Assembly: GCA_902774245.1 (NCBI GenBank)
Contig: CACYHQ010000007.1
Location: 62,001 to 126,000, forward strand
DNA: 64,000 nucleotides
Direction: 5' to 3'
DNA from: an uncultured bacterium
GTDB taxonomy: Bacteria > Verrucomicrobiota > Lentisphaeria > Victivallales > UBA1829
Below, piece after piece: positions 27,701 to 32,494 of this stretch (its first letter is position 1; each line of letters begins with the position of its first letter). Position numbers and translations under genes: made by a program. Below the pieces are notes generated by a model. It had not been told where the DNA came from and did no database searches. It saw nothing but the letters and a program-made list of their open reading frames with translations.

Positions 27701-27881
27701 CTGGACCGACAACAACTGTGCGCACGGCTACTGGATGCTACGACATGAGCGGCGACGGCAAGGCCGACGCGGTCATGTTCGGCAACGTGACCACCGACGC
27801 CGGAATCAAGGGCGCCTACATCGGTTACTACCAGGACGGCGACGACGCGAACGGCTGGGTGACCATTGGTTACCTCGATAA
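12780..27881 (+). CDS. Giant repetitive beta-solenoid surface protein (about 5,000 residues), C-terminus frameshifted
   Basis: One 15.1-kb frame, rich in Gly, Asn, Thr, Val, Ser, Asp and with almost no Cys. It starts MAIAQGNLYIDP without a signal peptide, so type I-like export is more likely than Sec. About 17 modules each open with a Y-x-N-S-x-Y/W motif and then G-x-N-A-F-x(4)-DA and GG-x-F/Y, the pattern that opens many pectin-lyase-like beta-helix domains. Short (150-280 residues) and long (400-500) modules alternate; long ones begin near 12800, 16252, 19000, 21738 and 24187. The last three short modules (25825, 26524, 27076) are most alike, hinting at recent duplication. A proline-rich linker leads into a DRDGNG calcium-binding motif, after which the frame is lost near 27735; the final 49 codons are out of phase. 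Codon choice is strongly biased, as in abundant proteins. Adhesion, S-layer or cell-cell roles are inference. Confidence 0.85.
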   Translation: MAIAQGNLYIDPAYVSQEAIDALGGTSSITGEPLVYGSTLADLEAGANAFIPNGMTKWFKVEGQTVYAAPGCTMYVSNYNVNNESFYSNGTYGLYFKGSSANYIYGLPKTAGTYDLENGINITLEDSLIRNSLAPGAFLSGITVIGDFNINISGSTINSLNLGGGTTYQQYGTINGNIKFNVKDTAVTNGDFHIHSGKLSNSDNTDELAVVSGTVSNVTVSGSFRGLQTDGGNDNRAMNAKFDVVITGASVNGDISIGWFNNPTEWKGSYVLTVAGSTAASIQGNASTAGEADELPDVEKFDLVLGGSEAKTVTGQIRRFKTITINAGAKVQATSISGATLVNLAQGAEVSVGQLSGIGTLAITGEYTAVSNTLFSGLESFSVGDIAEVTLNGEKIEYGFMPGQYSFMGDKLVLHEGKTVLVNSSYTDGAKVVYKDIEYTGYSSVASAQAAVSADQYILTLVPTDESSSVGADIVTKGYGVVVQGSETPIDMQGNNFMIGEDGVANAGATVIIDGLSSVGTLSFGDLDSVYVSADNVSASKVDLRGANIGDADISFNGLVVEEVYLPTANSIDGALNITSGSIETIYGSQEGDGKLALNFGSSVSVGTLYSEGKFTDVGGAAVDYYYAGLKDGGDVASIDFEATKAVKISNLVLGGDAATTIGSVNAKIGAAGIGTVQIGGDADTISGDVNIELTGPQGVAPASENFRGITYGADISGDLDGKADEIGGDAILNVTGHSKVNSIDGFDVINVTGGTLNVGQSLEGDAKITNRRTISAGGDIYASSITNTGVIGAKGALNVENSVTNSGEFRVDSLTVGGAFDNSNTIYVNGSVTVDGIFTNSGVIYSGTAEGSSFALNDKDLTNTGTIYAASLSGVKNLSTSSLFVSGNAAIDGTLTVNAYSRVAFQEGLEGYTAVTIDATSTLSVGGDSFDGSGKTLTINVGDLIGYNEVVRANGGLNDWTIKLSDTSKYGYTVSDTSIVVYSTDVVYVNSGFDANSDIIVDGNKLLYGKNAFASVEEAVAGAKAGAKIVIVNDKSGMDVNAASFDVVLDGSTVGNVTAKTLGVTSDSKANSIASATRLTIDAGAVLSVADTIPANLPIAIDASEGAGSRLALDVDATKVTLSEDQVTVIGKNTYSAKVLDGESAHAGDLYLISTDVVYFAPNKYEEIMGERQVVIDDVPQVDPETGEPIMEQYGTGVYKATFVDGDFDKATGDALFDGVNIFQSKDDAVAVATGVTGVLVIVDHMLENHFKVAGVTTAFESDMETVSGVNRSIYGGVTSDQSYTGEGDLTVMVLGTTMRGNLYAIAKKATIKEVDTYTLVIKDTTHLSNNADHCAYFVARDNGSQIDGDVFVNVSNSVFNGQATTTVGGNSTVGGDITYDISGSTFTAGLSLVTNNMNAKVSGNINAEISGSSIAGFYVGYGTFGTDETAPIDIDVKVTNSRISDFRAFRVSEDANILPVINANLNVEIYDSSVSGAFYAVYTGDWDGGSGVRLRYTAYNSGSITVTFGGVSGLDQVHGGDSLTHSRNALQNFNIPTLLHIVKGEKSETTVANWVMEWETIMVDANATFQVNNDIQYLSGDVTGRIVNDGQVALYKINMAGFEGGTRAVIRANNIYVNEDHSGIEMIGSEDIEGRYELVLVGSGNRLKQIGVYDKASDIYLNSTYASGIHGTFDGSQVLYFGYNALNDASEAESLISEWGNALVITGGTFGDIEFADALTVRAATVDSLTGSGSDDDVTITIEAKAAIGSLVVTDSAVAGDVNVTVNGALASEADIDGVRDQVAGKAKLDIKATTDLGDVTNFDEVTVAKGAEVVFSTLTNASLSVFATNTISADSITLGSDVITIDVTNYDGGPRTLIYTVNGITDFAASKVKLVAADGSTVTPDDFTVNYADGNLSIVTKKPTDIYLNSEYSAATTGTSYDGVYLEYGFNAFSTIADAVSAVGEGYSVIMTGGEFADTITLDGVPFILKEGILGMVKGGSLTVEGSATVTDGIEDISALTVDAGGTLVADHIDLLDGSSITVTANSFKTEEGNLHKVIDTVTGISGTTTFNGQGVYVFYQNNDLYVLDKSRIYVDPTYTAAITGTTAFTGDTLIFGVNAFAVPSNTNFAEATEVNNALVAGGTIFVLNWGTRGTQAGDLRVMKDVSIYTQGPTNYSIVFGNNGGDGHVVNDDIHITISNTGTPQGNTRIIHSGNDNAPWTFNGNVYITFNGTGNLNTNANFGIVARSRFNGDIVQINMDGSNGMNNDADYWIFRNIVGGAFDNVGLVEVNITGVTTPNSKWAGIFDGDPTISAKKVVLNMTDCVYRGGNWSYSMVTNGANSRATNYDVHISGTTIEGLLSGLRRRDQNVPGTGSEYSGTRTLYVDGNKISRVQQAQMFNHIVIDANAQLIVNNANNPRLGAVQFLASRTAGTSGFDDKDSIIINVSTYEGADKMLIQAPSFSYGQNASATLDDVDVIIEGDTEGKFIAGLGLTKGVYMITKNGDVLFNSSYTADDNGTAVGDTFVHMDEINPEDSNAFNVFDDAKAAFDAHEAANPGRTLFVTGNGDSAFYADGYAVTISGGTYENGVYGTDDEKDSVASVSLKITDGQFFEVAASDGNGSVTGAATIELAGGKFGIAAVYQTPEATEENPNPEPEKVEDEVSATISGSSDNVGGVSSLVVSADLTINGSIEDFDAATVNANLTVTGDFEAETITIDASKIVKVEGDIDATTIIIDATQYVGPSKVIAVSDTFETLADQPAVTILGDAETYDYKYVEDTLYLVSKHAGNVYLNSTWDESISGTIYNGELLVWGVNATNSMDEAVLKLTDDYSLFITGGNFAGTYTFSGNAKIDIRDDATTIGGLVLGDGSTITISGVTSGKSSIGSIVAVEGYTSGVNVTALSETAFGALSDIRSITVAAGQVSADSITYRENGGSLTIDFADYTAGAGVVLQTKDGISNFIQPVEGQTFSRTTVGANNNTDRLMPYYDEAKKAVVAVERGAFAFLDANASADENGTVVTIDGQTATKVYGYNYSEWNVNVGRYLISGGTLFADGGEETPFYWFFTAAPINVNVNHIRTGGFVAGYNDDSAADEKYRDGEFTAVINASTITWFAAIAGQGNNTTHQEMVVAKYDDTEEEWNDVAWNITISNGTHDTNDFRVARYANLSGGTVNVTFSDYLLRGDLMLFDRVFNGKAEGHDGDELKEVNVTLTNVQEPAAKWIQVWEPQESNSTKINLTITNMNMAGDNTSTIGLFGVDTTGSWNGEADVYITGLTNTQGNLNGGRGQTGGGLDNIDGVRRLHVYGTENNIATIREFTSIEVADGALLRANNISVSEGEGFILRGEAGYKGDAKVYVVAGTTISGNTEAQFLDANDEEIEGYAAVVGNTTAFVYYTEGDVYFNNTFSDATTGTAVVEASGITNFLVYGDNAVSGMQAASAAMDARDDATIYVLGAASSNFETRGYRIVFNSGRATTIWGGFNGTAEEVQETVSSADITVNSGATVTNIYAAGAQAMVSGDVNITIGEGTSIAGIIDGAQNFVAGDRFLTFKGSATVKGDVLGFSKVSVDADEVVAVGGTVSNAAIVIDATGFKNSSKIVMSSEAGFDDSVTVSVIGEGFSYEFTEDKKSLLVVSPFVGDTFFNTDWTPDDVAGLFVGGVELVWNKNAFNTLAGAAGAVGAGYSVVMDGGTTSESADLAGHDFVSGGTAASSVGNVSSTGATLTVSNDLTASGLAGFAAIDLTAGKTLTVSGGIDLAANAAINIDVTGYTQTADDVVLIATGTGIANIDTATISVVGKNETPFLVYYDAEDKSVHMKNVDKFYVDVAYGTAGENIQPGQTDPTTGEALVFGVNAFYSFADASSKMKAGQTIYVYNIEGDANTQNKMASMYIANSVANNVSCGFTSGDQSFVGDVSLTIVNSTFATVDGDYLMGNVTDGEPWNHQNRIFGNVTLEVTGSTMGVPNTGGNMTRVYHYTQVYGTAENPALVTMSFKDTVISNDILFIGDSPIGKTTEIDGQTYTGADLVINLENVDVPAAKWWRIQDGDQESKGTISVNIKGSTFASQSGTMRLALDNNWGTGWGAIPRSSSDFVFTVEDSVINGYLIAGRLDYGRDDAELADTYTGAKTLTVVGDVKITNTLWFRELNLTADSNFTGTTLRMATAGSTINVDITGYTGKSKVLVSMTNAFENFDKATINVVKDEGSNVDILASDRAIVIKGEVKDVYANSTYTAAVTGTVYEPTGELLLFTANAFDKMADAITAVAADGTIYVTGGSLEVATALPTNSITIDAGANLTYKGGVAITITDAFVNEGTLTMSTDGFDLSSGKTLALSAGSISGTGNYKVIGDTRYLLQKDGNAYYFVERKLDVYVNTSWSDLEDGTVVTLLSGGTATIGTDAFASGDAALANVFGGGSITIEAGDIAFSSKVTCTVNALTGVNVSTTIIDDQGVLTVSEGASAANMTVRKGGTLTVDAGALLTGTLALGNGSTATVNGTFDFNLAGIAAGNEAIVNNIAGIGGAPTYTITVDATQADGTYTLAGGASTFAITGGIVVKTTSAEIGTLTTLGKTENFGGILYTLGITDNGDLALTREVYIAPIEVTYVNSEWAGLAADTIVQVAGGTAKIGYDAFATGDEGIAAVVDYGKVEVVGGTVSFTDAIAKTIVINNDATLVGNATFATAITVTGTVAFDTAFASTEAAQFGGFSFVGGETKYTLTDAAGVIGDYKLASDVTAFTGSISFADGALTVGGDAVVVDDLAYTVAIVGTDLVLSVAEYVPPVVVPTQAYVNSEWVSYAEGTVVPVTGGTAVIGYDAFADLASAITGTTDDGKINVVGGYITFASGYSKTITVESAATVIGSANFDKPITIDGTINFSTAFATAAEAQFKNFSNVTTSASTSYVLTDTNPTAGTFLLASNAATFNSNVELNVGEAWYTLTVGADAIQVGDFTYALGITANSELAVTVAAYVPPTPPSDYIAKGDRDGNGISDVMFVWTDNNCAHGYWMLRHERRRQGRRGHVRQRDHRRRNQGRLHRLLPGRRRRERLGDHWLPR

Positions 27882-28491
27882 CGTCGACGATGTCAACTGG
27901 CAGAACAAGGTCGGCAACCTGACCGGCAACGCCGAAGGCAAGAACTCCATCGTCTGGTACGCTCCGGATCTGTACGCCATCGGCGTGTGGACCGAAGGAA
28001 CCACCGACTGGGTGCCTCTCAGCGAAAGCTTCGGCGGCGAAGCCTGGAACCTGGCCGGCTGCGGCGACTTCGACGGCGACGGAAAGGATTCCGTGCTGAT
28101 GAGCTACAACGCGAGTCAGTATTACACCGTCGATTTCGACGGCACGGTCAAGTCTATGGGCAGCAACGCGTGGTACAACTGCGCGGTCCGCGCGATCGGC
28201 GACTTCTCCGGCGACGGCAAGGAAGACATCGTGCTGTTCGACGAGAACACCGGATCGATGTACATGCTGGTTGACGGCAATGCCGACAACTACCTGTCCA
28301 TCGGTCAGCTCGACCCGACCGACTGGTTCGTGGCAGGCTGCGGCGATTACAACAACGACCAGAAGGACGAACTCCTGGTCCGTCAGTACTCGACCGGTAT
28401 GCTCGGCTACTACAACAACGGTGTCCAGAGCGACGCGAACTGGAATATCCTGGGCTACGGCGTCGGCATGGAATGGACTGTCATCGCATAA
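27745..28491 (+). CDS. Frameshifted FG-GAP-like C-terminal domain of the giant protein
   Basis: This frame is +1 relative to the giant gene and continues its domain. It holds four loops of the D-x-D-G-D/N-G type: DMSGDGKAD, GDFDGDGKD, GDFSGDGKED and GDYNNDQKDE, spaced about 45 residues apart, as in calcium-binding FG-GAP/VCBS beta-propeller repeats. The first loop of the series (GDRDGNG) is in the upstream frame, and only about 30 residues separate it from the next, so roughly 15 residues appear to be missing at the junction. No ribosome site precedes ATG 27745, so independent translation is unlikely. The end GMEWTVIA is followed by a strong terminator. Either a real disabling deletion or an assembly collapse could explain it. 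Confidence 0.7.
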   Translation: MSGDGKADAVMFGNVTTDAGIKGAYIGYYQDGDDANGWVTIGYLDNVDDVNWQNKVGNLTGNAEGKNSIVWYAPDLYAIGVWTEGTTDWVPLSESFGGEAWNLAGCGDFDGDGKDSVLMSYNASQYYTVDFDGTVKSMGSNAWYNCAVRAIGDFSGDGKEDIVLFDENTGSMYMLVDGNADNYLSIGQLDPTDWFVAGCGDYNNDQKDELLVRQYSTGMLGYYNNGVQSDANWNILGYGVGMEWTVIA

Positions 28492-28548
28492 GTTTGCGGG
28501 ACAATTCACTCCTGTCCGCCAAACCCGGACGGTTCCAGTGAACCAACG

Positions 28549-28583
28549 GCCCCTGCACCTGGAAACGGGTGCAGGGGCTTTTT
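28549..28583 (+). terminator. Strong terminator of the giant gene
   Basis: An 11-bp perfect stem, GCCCCTGCACC (28549-28559) with GGTGCAGGGGC (28568-28578), loop of 8, then TTTTT. Confidence 0.92.
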
Positions 28584-28937
28584 CTGTCCGCGCGGCCAGC
28601 AAGTTCTTCCCTTAGGTCACGCCACGCTTCCTGACGGCATCCCGTTCTTTGCTGAAATGCCTTTCCATCCGGCGAAACGAGCGTGAATCCGTGCGGAAAT
28701 ATAGAAGAAGAGGGATGTTCCCGAAAGAAAGGGCAGGGGGACAGGATAAGTTGTCTCTTCCGGAACGCGCGGAGGCCGTTTCAGGGCAGGGGAACGGTTC
28801 AAACGGGTCAGTGTAGGGGGCAGATGCGATTCGCGCCTCTGAATGCCCCTGCGTTTGTTTTTGCCGGCGGATTCCGTGTGACTGCGCCGGTTTTCATGGC
28901 AGAAAAAGCCGGATGACAGGATTTATTCCGGCGCAAG
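28584..28937. other. Gene-free region between convergent units
   Basis: I see no gene, RNA or repeat that can be supported. It separates two terminators of convergent transcription units and is of ordinary composition with G-rich runs. Confidence 0.5.
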
Positions 28938-28968
28938 AAAAAGAGGCTGCCCCGTTCGGAGCAACCTC
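28938..28968 (-). terminator. Terminator of the arabinanase operon
   Basis: Minus strand: GAGGTTGCTCC (28968-28958), GAAC loop, GGGGCAGCCTC (28953-28943), then TTTTT. The 11-bp stem includes two G-U pairs and lies 28 bp after the GH43 stop. Confidence 0.85.
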
Positions 28969-28996
28969 GTGCTTGATCTTTGCGTATTGTCTCAGT

Positions 28997-30718
28997 TCAT
29001 TTTGCGGCAGGGGGGATCCTCTGCCCCCAGACGGCGACGCCCTTGTCGGTGAGTCCGGTGAAGAACACGGTCTGGCATTTGCGGTCCTGGTCCCAGCCGT
29101 AGGCACAGACGCCGTCCGCCTTCACGCCGCCGGGGAGCTCGACGTGGGTGATAATGCCGTTCCTACGCTCGACATAGCCTCCATACAGGCCGTCCGCGAA
29201 CATTGTAATCGATTTGTCGTCATCGAGCTCCCATTTGCCGCCGCCCTCGATGGTCCCGTCCGCCTTGAGCGTGTAGATCGTCGATTCGTCGACGCGCCGG
29301 AACGTGGTGTCGTCCGTGACGCTGAAGACGATGAAATCCCACTGCGCGGAGTCGCCGGAGTTCAGGATGCCGTCTTTTTCGACGATATTTTTGCCCCAGG
29401 TCGGTTTGCCATTGACGACTTTGACCCCGCTGCCGATCTCCAGATCCTCGCCGGCGTAGATGCAGGGCGAGAGCAGCGGCCAGCCGTCCTTCGACCAGAA
29501 GACCCGCCGCAGGCCGACGAACGACGCGCCGTTGGCGCGGTCCTTGCTGTTGCTGCCGAAGAAGAGATGGCTGTAATTGCTCCTCGGGTCTTTTCGGAAG
29601 AGCGTGGTGTGTCCGGTGCCGACCCAGCCTGCGCCGGTCGATTTCCAGCGGTACGGTCCGATGAGCTTGGTGCCGTTCACGTCCCCGGGCCCCTGTTTCT
29701 CCTGATCGTAGACCAGCGGCTTGCCGTTGTAATCCAGATATGGCCCTTCGACGTTTTTCGAACGTCCGACGCGCACATGGTAGGTCAGGGCGAGGCGGTC
29801 GTAGGAGACGAAGAGATAGTAGTATTTCGTTTTGGGATTGTAAACGATGCTCGCGCCCTCGATGCCGTAGGCGGTGAAACGCTGTCCGTCGACGCTGACC
29901 GTGGGGTTGCCCTCGAATCCGTCCTGTTCGTAGACTTTCTCATAGCCGCGGCAGGCGATGGTCGTGCCGTGGGTGCCGGGGTGAAGCAGTTTGGCGGGAT
30001 CCTTCGGGTCCAGCTCCACGATGGCGATCCCACCGAAGAATGAGCCGTAGATCATCCACAGTTTGCCGTCGGTGTCCTTGAAGACTGTCGGGTCGATGGC
30101 GTTGTATTTCCTGCCGTCGCCGGTGCGCGTGTGGATCAGCTGGCCGCAGTCTTCCCACCCCTTGTCCAGCGTCCTGCTCTTCGCGCAGCCGATGAACGAA
30201 TTGCGCGTGCCGTAGGCGGAGCAGGAATAGTACAGATAGTAGGTTTTGTCCGCTTCGTTGAAGTAGACGCACGGAGCCCAGAACGGCTGGGCGCCGCCGA
30301 GACGGTAGTTGTTCGCGCCGGGCTTGCGCTCAGTCAGGAACTCGTATTCGCCCTTGTCATTGATGGTCACGGAGTTGAAGTCGTAGCTCCAGCCGCGCGG
30401 CCCCACGTTCAGGATCTTCGGCGCGTTCGCCTGCGTGAAGACGCGCCCGACGTCCTTCCAGTTCACCAGGTCGTCCGACTGCCAGATCGTGATGCCCGGT
30501 CCGCGGACGTCCGTGCCGACCGCGAAATAATGCTGCTGTCCGTCGGAGCCGAGGCCGTAGATCATTTCCTCGTCGTGCGAGGGGCCGAGCATCCCGGCGG
30601 TGCGCGGGCCGTCCTTGTTTACTTTGAATTCGAGCGCGGGCTCCGCTGCGAAGAGGGCGGAAACGAGCGTCGCGGCGGTGAGTGCCGCGGCAAAGATGCA
30701 GGTCGATTTTGTTTTCAT
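28997..30718 (-). CDS. Secreted GH43 arabinanase-type glycoside hydrolase
   Basis: 573 residues with a signal peptide (CIFAAALTAATLVSALFA). It has the five-bladed GH43 propeller with its three acidic residues in recognisable settings: HDEEM near residue 48 (general base), NAIDPTVF near 208 (pKa modulator) and IEGASIVY near 284 (general acid). KLWMIYGSFFGGI, GVAVWGQRI and the roughly 100-residue C-terminal beta domain ending VFFTGLTDKG match endo-1,5-alpha-L-arabinanases with the GH43_C domain. It should cut arabinan side chains of pectin. Its start lies 1 nt after the stop of a paralogue, so the pair is translated together. GH43 also contains xylosidases; exact specificity is inferred. Confidence 0.88.
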   Translation of the reverse strand: MKTKSTCIFAAALTAATLVSALFAAEPALEFKVNKDGPRTAGMLGPSHDEEMIYGLGSDGQQHYFAVGTDVRGPGITIWQSDDLVNWKDVGRVFTQANAPKILNVGPRGWSYDFNSVTINDKGEYEFLTERKPGANNYRLGGAQPFWAPCVYFNEADKTYYLYYSCSAYGTRNSFIGCAKSRTLDKGWEDCGQLIHTRTGDGRKYNAIDPTVFKDTDGKLWMIYGSFFGGIAIVELDPKDPAKLLHPGTHGTTIACRGYEKVYEQDGFEGNPTVSVDGQRFTAYGIEGASIVYNPKTKYYYLFVSYDRLALTYHVRVGRSKNVEGPYLDYNGKPLVYDQEKQGPGDVNGTKLIGPYRWKSTGAGWVGTGHTTLFRKDPRSNYSHLFFGSNSKDRANGASFVGLRRVFWSKDGWPLLSPCIYAGEDLEIGSGVKVVNGKPTWGKNIVEKDGILNSGDSAQWDFIVFSVTDDTTFRRVDESTIYTLKADGTIEGGGKWELDDDKSITMFADGLYGGYVERRNGIITHVELPGGVKADGVCAYGWDQDRKCQTVFFTGLTDKGVAVWGQRIPPAAK

Positions 30719-30719
30719 A

Positions 30720-32456
30720 TCATGAATCCTTCGAGGTTGTTTTCAAGTTCATTTTTTTCGAGGAAGGGATTCTTTGTCCCCAAACAGCAATTCCCTTGTC
30801 GGTCATCCCGGAGAAGAACACCGTCTGGCATTTCCGGTCCTGGTCCCAGCCGTAGGCGCAGACGCCGTCCGCCTTCACGCCGCCGGGGAGCTCGATCAGC
30901 ATGGAAACGCCGTTCAAATATGTTTGCTGACCCCATCCTCTGCCATCATTTGTTCTGCCGTCCAAAAACATCATGTCCGAATTCCATGTGCCGATCTGCC
31001 ACTTGCCGCCGCCCTCGATGGTCCCGTCCGCCTTGAGCGTGTAGACTGTCGATTCGTCGACGCGTCGGTTCGAGCGGTCCTGCGACTGGCTGAAGACGAT
31101 GAAATCCCACTGCGCAGACTCGTCGGAGTTCAGGATGCCGTCTTTTCTGACGACCGTGTCGTACGGGATCAGTTCGCCATCGACATATTTCGAGCCGCTT
31201 CCGATGGTGAATCCCTCGCCTGCATACAGGCAGGGCGAGAGCAGGGGCCAGCCGTCCTTCGACCAGAAGACCCGGCGCAGTCCGAGATACGAGCCGCGCG
31301 AGCCTTCCCACTTGCTGTTGCTGCCGAACATGATCATGCTGCCTTCGCCGAAGACCGTGGTGTGCCCGGTCCCCGCCCAGCCGGTCCCGGTGGATTTCCA
31401 GCGGTACGGCCCGATGATCTTGGTGCCGTACACGGTGTCCTCGCCGAGCTTCCGCTGGTCGTAGATCAACGGCTTGCCGTTGTAGTCCAGATACGGCCCC
31501 TCGATGTTTTTCGAGCGCCCGACGCGGCAGTTGTAGCTCCACTCCAAATTGTCGTACGAGACGAACAGATAATAATAGCCGTCGAAAAGATACCTGTGAT
31601 ACAGGATGCTGGCGCCCTCGATGCCCTGGCCCGCGGTCGGGTCGTTCTTCGGCGCGGCCTTCGCCTTCTCCAGCGTACTGAGTTCGAAGACGGTGTCCGT
31701 GGTGCGCGAGGCGATGGTCTTCCCGTGCGTGCCGGGGTGAAGCAGTTTCGAGGGATCCTTCGGGTCGAGCTCGACGAGGGCGATGCCGCCGAAGTACGAG
31801 CCGTAGACCATCCATGTGTGGAAGTCGTTGTGAATGACCGCCGGGTCGATCGCGTTGAACCGCTTGCCGTCGCCGACGCGCGTGTGGATGAGCACGCCGC
31901 AGTCCGTCCAGCCTTTGTCCAGCGTCTTGCTCTTCGCACAGCCGATGAACGAGTTCCGGACGCCGAACGCCGAGCAGCAGTAGTAGAGGTAATAGGTCTG
32001 GTCGTAGACGTGGTAATAGATGCATGGGGCCCAGAAGGCGTTGCCGAGGTGGTTGTTGCCCTGCGCGGGCGTGTCGAGGAACTTGTACGCGCCGTCGTCG
32101 CCGATCTCGACGTTGCGGAACGTGTAGGCGAAGCCGCGGCCGCCGTTCTCCAGGATCGCGGGCTTGTTCGCCTGCGTGAAGACGCGCCCGACGTCCTTCC
32201 AGTTCACCATGTCCTCCGACTGCCAGATCGTGATGCCGGAGCCGCGGACGTCCGTGCCGACCGCGAAATAATGCTGTTTGCCGTCGGAACCGAGGCCGAA
32301 GATGACCTCCTCGTCGTGCGTGGGGCCGCACATCCCGGCTGTGCGCGGAGCATCCTTGTTCACTTTGAACTCAATGACGGGTTCCGCGGCGGCGAGTGTG
32401 GAAACGAGCATGGCGGCGGCGAAGAGTGCGGCGGTCAGAACGGTTTTGGATAGCAT
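30720..32456 (-). CDS. Secreted GH43 arabinanase-type glycoside hydrolase, tandem paralogue
   Basis: 578 residues, colinear with its neighbour over the entire length and clearly a tandem duplicate. The catalytic settings HDEEVIFG, NAIDPAVI and IEGASILYH are intact. It differs in the loop before the general acid (an insert with KAKAAPKNDPTAGQG) and in the C-terminal domain, where extra residues (WNSDMMFLDGRTN) appear, which suggests altered substrate binding. I start at ATG 32456, behind AAAGGAAAGG and directly before the signal peptide LSKTVLTAALFAAAMLVSTLAA. An ATG at 32498 overlaps the upstream stop but has no ribosome site and would add 14 residues to the signal. Confidence 0.87.
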   Translation of the reverse strand: MLSKTVLTAALFAAAMLVSTLAAAEPVIEFKVNKDAPRTAGMCGPTHDEEVIFGLGSDGKQHYFAVGTDVRGSGITIWQSEDMVNWKDVGRVFTQANKPAILENGGRGFAYTFRNVEIGDDGAYKFLDTPAQGNNHLGNAFWAPCIYYHVYDQTYYLYYCCSAFGVRNSFIGCAKSKTLDKGWTDCGVLIHTRVGDGKRFNAIDPAVIHNDFHTWMVYGSYFGGIALVELDPKDPSKLLHPGTHGKTIASRTTDTVFELSTLEKAKAAPKNDPTAGQGIEGASILYHRYLFDGYYYLFVSYDNLEWSYNCRVGRSKNIEGPYLDYNGKPLIYDQRKLGEDTVYGTKIIGPYRWKSTGTGWAGTGHTTVFGEGSMIMFGSNSKWEGSRGSYLGLRRVFWSKDGWPLLSPCLYAGEGFTIGSGSKYVDGELIPYDTVVRKDGILNSDESAQWDFIVFSQSQDRSNRRVDESTVYTLKADGTIEGGGKWQIGTWNSDMMFLDGRTNDGRGWGQQTYLNGVSMLIELPGGVKADGVCAYGWDQDRKCQTVFFSGMTDKGIAVWGQRIPSSKKMNLKTTSKDS

Positions 32457-32494
32457 GTCGAAAACCTTTCCTTTATGGTGTTGCTGGAAATGAG

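Noticed and set aside
12897-27725. Very long open frames on the minus strand across the giant gene (up to 2,313 codons)
   Set aside because: They mirror the biased codon use of the plus gene, which avoids codons whose complements are stops. The translations are full of Val, Asp, Gly, Arg without domains, and lack ribosome sites.
28617-28916. Short frames on both strands between the giant gene and the arabinanases
   Set aside because: They lack ribosome sites and family resemblance, and the region lies between two convergent terminators.
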